A program made the position numbers and the translations under genes. Of a stretch of DNA of 59,430 nt, positions 26,743-36,900 are shown one piece after another. This DNA comes from Chryseobacterium sp. PMSZPI. GTDB taxonomy: Bacteria > Bacteroidota > Bacteroidia > Flavobacteriales > Weeksellaceae. Below the pieces are notes generated by a model. The model saw nothing but the letters and a program-made list of their open reading frames with translations. It had not been told where the DNA came from and searched no databases. The stretch's first letter is position 1. Each line of letters opens with the position of its first letter. The stretch spans positions 1 to 59,430 of the forward strand of contig NZ_PIZV01000029.1 of NCBI RefSeq assembly GCF_002835665.1, in the 5' to 3' direction.

Positions 26743-26901
26743 ATGGAACCAAAAAAGAAAAACAAACCGAATAGTTTAGTGATTATTCTTTTTGTACTGA
26801 TCGTACTGATGGTTATCATCTATTTTATTCTTGTCATGTTCTTCCCAACCATTTTCGATCTTATGAATAAGGGAGATATACAGCCGGTACCCAATAAGTA
26901 A
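26743..26901 (+). CDS. Small single-span membrane protein (52 residues)
   Basis: ORF of 53 codons starting MEPKKKNKPNSLVIILF. A Lys-rich N-terminus is followed by one long hydrophobic stretch (about 12-37) and a short polar tail (MNKGDIQPVPNK), so it should sit in the inner membrane. It lies 43 bases after the potassium channel and before the shared terminator. Codon use looks coding and no other frame competes. Function unknown; an accessory subunit of the channel is possible but unproven. Confidence 0.7.
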   Translation: MEPKKKNKPNSLVIILFVLIVLMVIIYFILVMFFPTIFDLMNKGDIQPVPNK

Positions 26902-26913
26902 TGGATAATATAA

Positions 26914-26945
26914 AAAAGGGCGAGATGATTCGCCCTTCTAATTTT
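26914..26945. terminator. Bidirectional terminator
   Basis: AAGGGCGA and TCGCCCTT arms between convergent genes. The minus strand has a clean T run after the hairpin; the plus strand a weaker T-rich tail. Confidence 0.82.
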
Positions 26946-26987
26946 ATGTCAACCTATTTCAGGATTACTCATATATTGGTGATGTTT

Positions 26988-28541
26988 TTATTTTTTTATA
27001 CTCTTTATGACTTGCTTAGAACCATCTTTCATCTCTAGTATCAACATATAAACTCCTTGTTTTAAATCTCCTAACTGGAGTACAGAAGAAGGTTTCTCTA
27101 CCGTTTTTATCAATTTTCCTGAAATATCTGTCACAGAAACTGATTTTACCTGATCAGTTTTTGAAATATTCAAAACATCGACGAATGGATTAGGATATAC
27201 TTTAATATTATTTTTATTTCCTGAGATCTCTGAAGTACTCAGGTTGTTACCTTTTGAAATCTTGATCGTAAAAGCTCCCAATGTCACACCAGAGTAATTA
27301 TACGTAGTTCCAACATTCACAAAATATTTTGTACCGGAAATTGTGGGTATAGTAAGTTCTTCAGCATTAGAATATGAACTATTGTTATCAGCCTCTCCTA
27401 CACAAACAAGATTATTGCAATTTCCACTATACACACCTATTTTAGTATTAAAAGAAAATGAATTAGGTTTTGCATTAATGGTATACATACTGCCGTCTCC
27501 TGTAAATGTAAACCAACCACCATCACTCATTACACTACATGTAGAAATTCCACCATTTTCATTTGTCAGACCTTCACCATCATTTTGAGAATAAGTATAC
27601 GGAAAAGAAGATGCAATTAAAGCTCCCGAACATATATCATTAACAGGTGGGGTTTTAAATGTTATTTCCGAACATCCTGAAGATTGTCCACCAGCCCCCA
27701 CAGATACCACTTTTAAATAATAAGTAGTTCCATAATTGAGTGATACAGAAGGGGTAAAACTATTGGTAGATGTTGATATTTGGTTAACTACATCTATTCC
27801 TCCCGAAGTTGTTCCAATTGATACTTTATAGGATATAACCCCTTGAACAGCTCCCCATTTAATGGTTGGTAGCACAGAAACCCCATTTGCATTTTGAGCA
27901 GGATATGAAATTATAGGACACGCAGGAATACTATTTACCGTTAATCCTAAAATAGTAATTACCGATTTTTCTCCTGACCTTAAGCCAAACGGAGGTGCGG
28001 CCGGGTCAATATCAGTACTTCCAAAAAAATACATGCTAGAATTATCAACCGAATCATATGTATAAAATCTTGCCGTAAATGCAGAAGTAGTAATAATACT
28101 TCCCGGTGTATTTTCGTCTACTGCAACAACTAAGTTATCCGTATTATTATAAGCAAAAGGAGATGTAAAAGTAACTAAAACCTCTCCTCCATTATTACTA
28201 ATGATTCCATCAAATACTTCCGTCAACTCGGAAAGAGGAATATAATCCTGTGGGAAAGTGTCATTAAAAGAAGTCTTAGAAGTATGACCAAGATAAACTT
28301 TCAAATCCTTAAAACTAGAAATATTTGCAGAAGGATCTATATAAAACTTTAATCCGGTAATATTTCCCGCGGCACTAGCATTGATTTCACTTTTAGTAAA
28401 TATTTGTTGAGTATAACTATAATCAAAAATAGTATTAACTGGAAAATCACCAGGATTTGTACTTCCTCCCCCCAATGTTATCTGAGCATTGAGCACCATA
28501 TTTACAGTAAATAGCAGGCATAATAGTAATTGTTTTTTCAT
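26988..28541 (-). CDS. T9SS type A sorting domain protein
   Basis: A 517-residue secreted protein. Signal peptide MKKQLLLCLLFTVNMVLNA; an N-terminal beta domain (about 20-205) with FTKSEINASAAGNITGLKFY; a fibronectin III-like domain (about 212-300, CPIISYPAQNANGVSVLPTI then TTYYLKVVSVGAGG); a domain beginning NDICSGALIASSFPYT (about 305-440); and a C-terminal type A sorting domain (about 448-517) with VYPNPFVDVLNIS, SVTDISGKLI and KDGSKQVIKSIKK. The signal directs export by T9SS. Related in domain use and tail to the next two genes upstream. No catalytic motif seen, so an adhesive or structural role is the best guess. Confidence 0.9.
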   Translation of the reverse strand: MKKQLLLCLLFTVNMVLNAQITLGGGSTNPGDFPVNTIFDYSYTQQIFTKSEINASAAGNITGLKFYIDPSANISSFKDLKVYLGHTSKTSFNDTFPQDYIPLSELTEVFDGIISNNGGEVLVTFTSPFAYNNTDNLVVAVDENTPGSIITTSAFTARFYTYDSVDNSSMYFFGSTDIDPAAPPFGLRSGEKSVITILGLTVNSIPACPIISYPAQNANGVSVLPTIKWGAVQGVISYKVSIGTTSGGIDVVNQISTSTNSFTPSVSLNYGTTYYLKVVSVGAGGQSSGCSEITFKTPPVNDICSGALIASSFPYTYSQNDGEGLTNENGGISTCSVMSDGGWFTFTGDGSMYTINAKPNSFSFNTKIGVYSGNCNNLVCVGEADNNSSYSNAEELTIPTISGTKYFVNVGTTYNYSGVTLGAFTIKISKGNNLSTSEISGNKNNIKVYPNPFVDVLNISKTDQVKSVSVTDISGKLIKTVEKPSSVLQLGDLKQGVYMLILEMKDGSKQVIKSIKK

Positions 28542-28759
28542 AATTGTTTTTTTAATTGCTTTAGTAAGGTAAAAACACCATATTTTTTTTCAAAAAAAAA
28601 TTTCAATAAAAACCGATTAACCAACAGCCGAAAATTAAATATCAAAATCATATTTTCCACATAAAACAAACAAAAACAAATAATTAAAAATCAATATTTT
28701 AAAAAACAGAAACAAAAAAGGCAGATTAGTATTATTTTCCTAATATTTTTTTCACACAA

Positions 28760-28790
28760 AAAAAGATGAGCCAGTTGACTCATCTTAATA
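28760..28790 (-). terminator. Rho-independent terminator
   Basis: AAGATGAG and CTCATCTT with inner pairing and a minus-strand run of seven T; 19 bases past the stop at 28809. Confidence 0.88.
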
Positions 28791-28808
28791 TTTTACTATA
28801 ATTATCTA

Positions 28809-30392
28809 TTATTTCTTAATTACTTTTAGTGTCTGCTTAGAACCGTCTTTCATGTTCAAAATAACCATATACATTCCAGCCTGCAAATCTCCCACATCAA
28901 GCATTGAACTCGGTTGATCAAAATTTTTCATCAATCTTCCGGAAACATCTGTAATAGAAATTGATTTTACCTGCTCTATTTTTGAAATATTAAGCGTTTC
29001 TGTGAATGGATTAGGATATATCTTAATACCGGAATTGTTTTTATTGACTTCCGAGACAGCTAATGAAGACTCTATAGCAAGATTATCTACAAAGAATTCA
29101 TAATCTTCAGGATCATCAATTGAGCCTGTAGATCCATAAAATGCAAAAACAACATGACTTCCTGTGTAAGATGTAAGATTATAAGAAAAATTTGCAGAGG
29201 TGTTCGATGGGCTATTTGCTGCATCCCAGGTCTGAAGAACAGTCCAGGTGGTTCCCCCGTCAGCAGATATTAAAAACTGTACGATGTCATCAGAGCCCAT
29301 ACCGGACGAAGCGTCACTTCCATATTCAGTAATTCCATAATTAAATGATATTTTATATCCACCTGCCGATAAATCAAAAGGAGCTGTCTTCAACCAGCCA
29401 ATACGACCATCAGAATATAAATTCATTGTAGCCGCATTATTGGATGCTCCCGAATTCAAAAAGTCTTCTTCATACCAGTATTCATCTGTTCCTGTAGGCC
29501 CGGTGGAAGAATCCCCACCCGACATCTGTGCCCAGCAATCAATAGGGAAAGTAGAAAAATCATTAGAATATGTTGGAACAATAGATGTACATGGTGTAGA
29601 GAATGATGTCCCTAAAGACCAAAAGCTTTTATCTGTAGCACTACATACAGATCGAACCCATACATAATAATCCGTTGCAGGTGTCAGGTTAGGGAGTTGT
29701 GCAGAAACAGCAGACCCTCCTACACTTCCGGTAGCTATAGCGGCTGGCAATGGTGCTGTACTTGTAGTAGACAAATAATATTCATACCCTAGTCCCACAG
29801 TACTTGTTGAAGCAGTCCATGAAATTTCTGCCTGATTTGATACCACTGAATTAACGAGCAAAGAACTTGGGGCAAGACAACTTGGAACCGCCCCTATGAT
29901 GACAGTATAATCATGGGCTTCTCCATATCCATCAATTTCACACGGTATGGGGTATTCATCATATTTATCCCCTACTCTCATTCGATACGTCCCCGGTGTT
30001 ACTGTTGCGGGAATAACAATCGAACTGCTAGTAACATTGCTACCATTTACATCTTCCACACTTATACCTGATCCCACCAATTCAGTAGTCTCGTCAAAAG
30101 TTCCATCATTATTAAAATCTATCCAAATACGTACATGCTGAGAATAGGCATCATGGGTAATCGCAAAAGAATAAGCAACTCCGGCATTCAAATTAATTGT
30201 CTTAGAAGTAAAATCTTCATAAGCTGCTGAGGAGCATCCGGTATCCAAATCACTAAACCCCGCAGCCGGGATTTCAAAACTGTCTATTTGATCTCCCAAA
30301 GAACATCCGTATGGGAAACTAGGAACACAATAGGTTTGACCAAAAACACAAGCCCCGATGGTTAGAAAACCAACAAGTAAAAAATTTTTCAT
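28809..30392 (-). CDS. T9SS type A sorting domain protein with GEVED domain
   Basis: A 527-residue secreted protein counted from MKNFLLVGFLTIGACVFG, whose signal peptide fits better than the frame's earlier ATG three codons upstream. Parts: Cys-rich N-terminal segment (YCVPSFPYGCS); GEVED domain (about 75-165; VRIWIDFNNDGTFD, PGTYRMRVGDKYDEY, GYGEAHDYTVII); fibronectin III domain (about 172-268); a jelly-roll/MAM-like domain (about 275-440) with WLKTAPFDLSAGGYKISF; type A sorting domain (about 452-527) with IYPNPFTETLNIS. GEVED domains are usual in secreted Bacteroidetes enzymes and adhesins. No catalytic domain is visible. Confidence 0.9.
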   Translation of the reverse strand: MKNFLLVGFLTIGACVFGQTYCVPSFPYGCSLGDQIDSFEIPAAGFSDLDTGCSSAAYEDFTSKTINLNAGVAYSFAITHDAYSQHVRIWIDFNNDGTFDETTELVGSGISVEDVNGSNVTSSSIVIPATVTPGTYRMRVGDKYDEYPIPCEIDGYGEAHDYTVIIGAVPSCLAPSSLLVNSVVSNQAEISWTASTSTVGLGYEYYLSTTSTAPLPAAIATGSVGGSAVSAQLPNLTPATDYYVWVRSVCSATDKSFWSLGTSFSTPCTSIVPTYSNDFSTFPIDCWAQMSGGDSSTGPTGTDEYWYEEDFLNSGASNNAATMNLYSDGRIGWLKTAPFDLSAGGYKISFNYGITEYGSDASSGMGSDDIVQFLISADGGTTWTVLQTWDAANSPSNTSANFSYNLTSYTGSHVVFAFYGSTGSIDDPEDYEFFVDNLAIESSLAVSEVNKNNSGIKIYPNPFTETLNISKIEQVKSISITDVSGRLMKNFDQPSSMLDVGDLQAGMYMVILNMKDGSKQTLKVIKK

Positions 30393-30526
30393 ATAATACA
30401 TTTATTTATGATTGGTATGACCAAATTAATAAAAAATATATTATTATTTTAATATTTATTAAATAAATCACGCAATTAAGAATATTTTCAATTATTTAAA
30501 AATTAATTATTTACCGCTTCTGATCT

Positions 30527-30565
30527 AAACAAAAAAACGACCGGAATTTCTTCCGGTCATCTTTT
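30527..30565 (-). terminator. Rho-independent terminator
   Basis: GACCGGAA and TTCCGGTC around TTTC, then a seven-base T run on the minus strand; follows the stop at 30596. Confidence 0.92.
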
Positions 30566-30595
30566 TAGCTTTCGCTATAATCAGAAATTAAACAC

Positions 30596-33571
30596 TTATT
30601 TTTTCATTGCTTTTATAGTCTGTTGGGATCCATCTTTCATATGCAGTGTTACCAAATACATTCCTTCTTTCAGGTCTTCCAAATGAAGAACCGATGATGG
30701 AGTTTCTATTGTTTTCACTATTCTTCCTGCAAGGTCAACAATAGAGATTGATTGTACTTTGGCAACATCGGAAATATTCAAAGTACTTGTAAACGGATTA
30801 GGATATAGCTTCACGGTTTCTTTTGTTGAAACTTCAGAAGTTCCCAAACAAGAGGCATTCACAGTTACAGTAACCGGTTGTCTTGCGCTCTCACAAACAC
30901 CAGAGAATTTCCAATTGTAAATATAGTACCAGTAATTAGGTCCGGAAGAGAAATTATTTCCTGTTACATTAATAGAACTTGACGTGAACGGGTAAGTTGC
31001 ACCAGCTGTATTTCTATTTAAGTTTACTGCAGCTCCAAGCCCTTGTCCTATTCTATACCCAGTCCCTACAGGTAATGCATAGTTAAGATTAACAGTTTGT
31101 GGAGTTGTTCCATCATTTACTGAAACAGTATAAGGAACAGAAATTAAAGTAGCTCCTGAATTATCTCTAATCTCTATTGCGGAATTAGTTCCTATTGCAA
31201 CTGTAGATGTAGGGAAAACATCGATACTTGTTAATACAACAGGTGAAGTAACATCAAATATCTGATAATAAGTACCAATATCATAATTGCTTGAGCTTAT
31301 ACTTCCCAATACAGAAGGGCTTGCCGGCCCTACCGTTGTAACAGCTCCATTTGATTTTGCACTTACATAATAAGTAGTATTTGTCGTAATAACAGGGGTA
31401 GTATAAGAAGGTCCTGCTCCCAAAACGGTCCCTCCTGTTGCTGCATCATACCAGGTAATCGTCGCTCCGGCATCTGCTGTAGCTGTTATTGTAGCCGATC
31501 CGGATGCGCCGCAAACAGCAGCCCCATTAGCACTTAAAATAGCAGGAGGCTGACACAATGTTCTAAATGTTGCACCTATAGACCAAACACTTATATCGGT
31601 ACCACTACAATGAGATCTTACCCAAACATAATAAGTAGTAGCCGGCGTCAATGGAGAAAGTGGCGTCGATAGGCCCGAAACGCCTGTTATATTAGGAACA
31701 GCGGTCATTGCAGGCGCTGTATTAGATGTAGTATAGTAAACATCATACCCACTTGCCGGAGGAGTGGTAGAAGCCGTCCAGGAAAGATTAGCTGAATTTG
31801 GTGTAATTGTTCCAACTGTCAACCCTGTAGGTTCTATACAAGTAGGAATACTTTCTACAAAAACATCGTCTATATAAACACCTCTGGAAGTACCTCCAAG
31901 ACCATGTTTGAAAGCTAAATACTGATCTGCTCCTGCAGGAATATTAACGATATATGATACCCAGGAATTTGTTAATGCGATACTACTTCCAATTGCTGTA
32001 AAAGATGCAGGGTTAGAAGTACTATTAAGTGTTCCTATCTGCAAAGTATATCCGGCACTTCCTCCTTTCGCCATAAATCTCACCCTTCTTGTTCCATCAG
32101 CCAAATTGGTTGTCTGTGGAGAGACCAACATAATATTTCCGCTGTTATCAGAACTATTGTATAAATAATAACTATTTGGAGAAGAAGAAGGTCCCGTAGA
32201 AGACACATAGCCATATCCCGCACTACCCGCAGTTTTTACAAAAGACCAGCATATAGGAGCATTAATATTCGAAGACGAACCGGTTGCCGTAGTATCAAAA
32301 TTCTGAGCATACGGAACTGTAGTAGACACACAAACCGTTGAAAAGCTTCTTTCTGTACAAGATGCAGAAAGACTGGTTGCTGTATAAGCTTTTACAGTAT
32401 AATAGTAAACTGTACCATTGTTAAGAGGAGTGGTCAACGTATAACTTGTTACATTCCCCATATCAAAATCATTCATTACATCTGAAGCTCCCGCAGAAGT
32501 ACCTATTCTCAATTTATACCCTGTCGCTTGGTTTACAGCTGACCAGGTAATCGTTGGAGTGATTGAAACATTTGCCGCTGCTGAAGCCGGCGCCGAAACA
32601 GTTGGACAAGGAATTGTAGTAGTCGTAAAAGTACTTGCATTACAACCTGTTGCCGAGCCTATCCCATTTTTAGGAATAACTGTTAAATAATATTGAGTAG
32701 AATATGCCAAAGGTGAAGCTGAAGGAACTGAATAAGTAGTAACATTTCCTACATCTACATTATTTATTACATTTGTTCCTCCCGGCGTTGTTCCAAGGCT
32801 GATAGAATAGCTTGAAGTGATAGGAGATGCCACCCAGGTAAAAGTTGGGGTGACAGATACTCCCGTAGCGGCATTAGCCGGAGATGAAACTGTTGTACAA
32901 GGTGGTACTGTTGTTGGTGGGGGTACCGTCGCATCAAAAGCAATCACAGGTCTTCTATAATTGGAATTGGTAAGTGTAGGTCCAAAAGCTGCCGTTGTCA
33001 ATACATATTTTGTCGTATTATTATTTGAGCTATTCACACAACTTGCACCATACTCATAATCCCAGGCTATAGCAGCCGCCTGCCCTGCCGTTTGTGAATA
33101 TTCTAAATAGACAGCAAGATTACTTCCTAACGTGTACACAAAGTTTGTAGAATGTAAGAATTTCTTATATCCCGATGTACTTCCTACTGCCGTATCAGGA
33201 TTAGAATCATAAACCGGGGTTGCTGTTCCTATTTCTGAAGCCCAATCTAAGTCGGCAGCTCCAAAATCTGTTACAGTAACGTTTTTCAGGTAAATTTTAA
33301 AATTGGTAGTACTGTTTAAACTTCCTGAAGAGCTCAATCTCTTAAAATAAGTAGAAGTAATTGTACCATTAGCGATAGTTGCCAATTGAGAAGCAGGAAT
33401 AATAAATGCAATTCTGTTTTTACTATCTGTTGCTGTTACACTATTCATAGGGCCATAAGTGTTGGTTGTTAACCCCGACGAACAGGTTGCCAACGTAAAG
33501 CTCTGTCCCAAATACATTTGATAAGTACACAAACTCATCAAAAGCAAAAAGAGTAAATTTAGTTTTTTCAT
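30596..33571 (-). CDS. Large T9SS type A protein with fibronectin III-like repeats
   Basis: A 991-residue secreted protein from the ATG at 33571 (MKKLNLLFLLLMSLCTYQMY signal peptide); the 21 codons open upstream look non-coding. Parts: N-terminal beta domain (about 25-215); two fibronectin-like repeats opening CTTVSSPANAATGVSVTPTF and CPTVSAPASAAANVSITPTI; a jelly-roll domain (about 410-580); a classic fibronectin III domain with TPATTYYVWVRSHC; an Ig-like domain with GATITWYDAATGGTVLG and NTTYYVSA; a beta domain; and a type A sorting domain (LYPNPFTSTLNIS to TIKAMKK). The repeat type recurs in the two genes downstream. Likely surface adhesion; ligand unknown. Confidence 0.9.
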   Translation of the reverse strand: MKKLNLLFLLLMSLCTYQMYLGQSFTLATCSSGLTTNTYGPMNSVTATDSKNRIAFIIPASQLATIANGTITSTYFKRLSSSGSLNSTTNFKIYLKNVTVTDFGAADLDWASEIGTATPVYDSNPDTAVGSTSGYKKFLHSTNFVYTLGSNLAVYLEYSQTAGQAAAIAWDYEYGASCVNSSNNNTTKYVLTTAAFGPTLTNSNYRRPVIAFDATVPPPTTVPPCTTVSSPANAATGVSVTPTFTWVASPITSSYSISLGTTPGGTNVINNVDVGNVTTYSVPSASPLAYSTQYYLTVIPKNGIGSATGCNASTFTTTTIPCPTVSAPASAAANVSITPTITWSAVNQATGYKLRIGTSAGASDVMNDFDMGNVTSYTLTTPLNNGTVYYYTVKAYTATSLSASCTERSFSTVCVSTTVPYAQNFDTTATGSSSNINAPICWSFVKTAGSAGYGYVSSTGPSSSPNSYYLYNSSDNSGNIMLVSPQTTNLADGTRRVRFMAKGGSAGYTLQIGTLNSTSNPASFTAIGSSIALTNSWVSYIVNIPAGADQYLAFKHGLGGTSRGVYIDDVFVESIPTCIEPTGLTVGTITPNSANLSWTASTTPPASGYDVYYTTSNTAPAMTAVPNITGVSGLSTPLSPLTPATTYYVWVRSHCSGTDISVWSIGATFRTLCQPPAILSANGAAVCGASGSATITATADAGATITWYDAATGGTVLGAGPSYTTPVITTNTTYYVSAKSNGAVTTVGPASPSVLGSISSSNYDIGTYYQIFDVTSPVVLTSIDVFPTSTVAIGTNSAIEIRDNSGATLISVPYTVSVNDGTTPQTVNLNYALPVGTGYRIGQGLGAAVNLNRNTAGATYPFTSSSINVTGNNFSSGPNYWYYIYNWKFSGVCESARQPVTVTVNASCLGTSEVSTKETVKLYPNPFTSTLNISDVAKVQSISIVDLAGRIVKTIETPSSVLHLEDLKEGMYLVTLHMKDGSQQTIKAMKK

Positions 33572-33901
33572 ATAGTTTAAGTAAAAGTTAGGCAGTAAAA
33601 ATAAATAAATATTTAAATTAAACTCAATAAACAATATAAATAAATAATAAAAACATAAATATTATTAATTATTTTTAATTAAAATTAAACAAATATTTAA
33701 TTTTAACAATTTATCATTAATTAATGAATAATTACAAATAACTGACTTTCAATAAATTACAATAAATTTATAAAATATATCCTAACTAACTACTTCTTAT
33801 TTAACATAAAATAATTATTAAAAAAAATCATTAATATTACTGAAACCACAATAAAAAAAGTGGCAAAAAGCCACTTTTTCAGATATTTAGATGTATTTCT
33901 T
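33572..33901. other. Gene-free, strongly AT-rich stretch
   Basis: Between dnaE and the type A gene. It holds the dnaE terminator at its right end; the remainder is long A/T runs in which the promoter of the 33571 gene should lie. I see no exact TAnnTTTG box there. Confidence 0.5.
33852..33882 (-). terminator. Rho-independent terminator of dnaE
   Basis: Perfect AAAAAGTGGC and GCCACTTTTT arms, 5-base loop, T run on the minus strand. Confidence 0.92.
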
Positions 33902-36900
33902 TTAGTTCAGATAAAACTCATACTTATTCAATAGTTGAATTTCTTTAATCAAATCTCCGTTCAAATCCACAGAGTGTTTCATCGATTGAACTTCAATATG
34001 AGAATCATCATCAATATTTTTGATAAAGAATTTTAATTTCTGATTTCCCTTATTTCTCTCCAAAACTGTTCTGAAAAAATCCAGATCTTCAGGTCTCACA
34101 TCCATCACATCCATCACCAATGAAATACTTTTGGCAAATCTTTCAAATGCTTCCTGAAGTTCAATTACATCATTCACATTCACGAAAACTCTTCCATCTT
34201 TTACCTGAGCAAATTTTATTTTAAAAATAACAAATCTCTGGACTTCAAGCTTTTCTTTCAACCTCATATAATCTCTATCTCCCAACCTGAAAGAATAAGA
34301 ACCTGAATAATCTTCCAGAGTTACAAAAGCTACTTTTTCACCACTTCTAAAACCATCCTGAACTCTATATTCCGTAATCAAACCTGCAACAGTATATTCT
34401 TTTCCTCCGCCACCATTTTCTCTTTCTTTCTGAAGCGTTTTCCAGTCTTTCTTTTTCTCTTCAAATAATTCCTCCTGTTTATTAGCGAAAGCCTGCTCCT
34501 TATATGCATCCACTTCATCAAGATTTAAAAATAAGAAATTTCCTTTCGGCTCAGCTTTCTTAGTAACCTCTTCTACAACTTCTTCATCCCCGATAGACAT
34601 CTCATCGGATACAATTTCAGTAAGATCTACAGATTCATCCTGTGCATCCTGTTCCAGAACAGGCGTTTCATCCGTTTTCTCTTCAATATCTTTTTCAAGA
34701 ACCGCTTTTTTGGAAAGCTGTCCCTGCATAAACTGAAATTGATATTTAAACTCATCCAGCGGGTGAGCAGAAAGATAGAAACCAATGATTTCTTTTTCTT
34801 TATTAAGCTTATGCATATTGGGCCATTCCGGACAAGGAGCCAATTTAGGTTGTTCAATCTGAACTTCTTCAGCGAAATCTGCAAATAATGAATGTTCCAT
34901 TTCATTTTTACTTTCCTGGAAGCTCTGCCCATAACGAATCAATCTCTCCAGATTCGTTCTCCCGGCCATATCAATGTCAAAATACTGACCTCTATGGAAG
35001 GCATCCAATTCGTCAAAAGCACCTGCCAGCACCAAACTTTCCGCAACTCTTTTATTCATTTGAGAAGGTAAAATCCTCTCAAAGAAATCATAAATATTTT
35101 TGAATCGTCCGTTTTCCCTTTCTCTTGTAATAGCTTCGCTCGGTCCCTCTCCGATTCCTTTAATAGCTCCCAAACCAAATCGAATCTGCCCTTTTTCGTT
35201 TACCGAGAATTTATATTGAGATTCATTCACATCAGGTCCCAAAACATCAACTCCCATACTCTTACAATCTTCCATGAACATGGTAATAGAGTCTGTATTG
35301 TTGATATTATTACTCATTACACTCGCCATGTATTCTGCAGGATAATTGGCTTTCAAAAAAGCTGTTTGATAAGCAATAAAAGCATAACATGTTGAGTGGG
35401 ATTTATTGAAGGCATATTCTGCAAAGGCTTTCCAGTCGTTCCAGATTTTTTCCAATCGCTCTTCATTCAGATTGTTTTTTCGTCCTCCTTCAATAAATTT
35501 AGGATACATTTTATTAAGAACGTCAATCTGTTTTTTACCCATTGCTTTTCTCAAGGTATCGGCCTCACCTTTTGTAAAGTTGGCTAACTTTTGAGATAAA
35601 AGCATTACCTGCTCCTGATATACTGTAATACCATAGGTTTCTTTAAGGTATTCTTCAGTTTCCGGTAAATCGTAAACAATTTCTTCAATTCCATGCTTTC
35701 TGTTAATAAAGTTCGGAATGTATTTAATCGGACCCGGACGATACAAGGCATTCATGGCAATAAGGTCGGCAAAAACAGTTGGTTTAAGCTCCCTCATGTA
35801 TTTTTGCATCCCGGGACTTTCATATTGGAAAATCCCAACCGTTCTTCCTTCTTTAAATAATTGATATGTTTTAGTATCATCCAATGGAATCAAATCCGGA
35901 TCAATATCTACTCCATATCTTGCTTTCACCAATTTTAAAGCATCTTTAATAATCGTTAAGGTTCTCAGACCCAGGAAGTCCATCTTCAGAAGACCTGCAC
36001 TTTCCGCTACCGAGTTATCAAACTGAGACACTAAAATATCGGCATCCTTTGCCGCAATCGTCACCGGAACAAGATTACTTACATCTTCCGGCGTAATAAT
36101 TACACCACAGGCGTGAATCCCGGTATTCCTGATACATCCTTCCATTTTCTTCGCACTCGCAAGCACTCCATGACGGGCATCATCAGGACTATCAAGAACA
36201 TATCTCATCTCATCAACGAGCATTTGCTCTTCCGGTTTCAATTTATCATATTTCGCTAAAGCTTTCGCAATATTCATTCCCGGAGTGGAGGGAATAAGTT
36301 TAGCAATGTTATTGGTATCAGGAATTGGTACATCCAATACCCTTCCGGCGTCTTTAATGGCAGATTTCCCACCAAGAACCGAATACGTAATAATCTGTGC
36401 CACCTGACTTTGTCCATATTTTTCAATAACCCATTTGATTACCCTGTCTCTTCCTTCATCATCAAAGTCAATATCAATATCGGGCATGGACACCCTTTCC
36501 GGATTCAGGAATCTCTCAAAAAGGAGATCATACTTAATAGGGTCTACATTGGTAATTCCGATACAATAAGCTACTGCCGAACCTGCAGCAGATCCCCTTC
36601 CCGGACCTACCCAAACTCCCATATTACGGGCTTCATTACAGAAGTCCTGTACAATAAGGAAGTACCCCGGATAACCGGTATTGGCAATTACTTCCAACTC
36701 AAAATCAAGACGTTCTTTGATATCAGCAGTAATACCATTCTCCCCATATCGTCTTCTGGCTCCTTCATAGGTCAAATGGGTAAGATAAGCCATTTCTCCT
36801 CTTTTTCCGCCGTCTACCTCATCTTCGGCGTGAATAAATTCTTCCGGAATATCAAACTTCGGAAGGAGAACATCTCTTTTTAGAGTATAAGGCTTAAATT

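Noticed and set aside
33572..33634. 21-codon extension of the 30596 gene
   Set aside because: The signal peptide begins at the internal ATG at 33571; upstream codons read as intergenic DNA.
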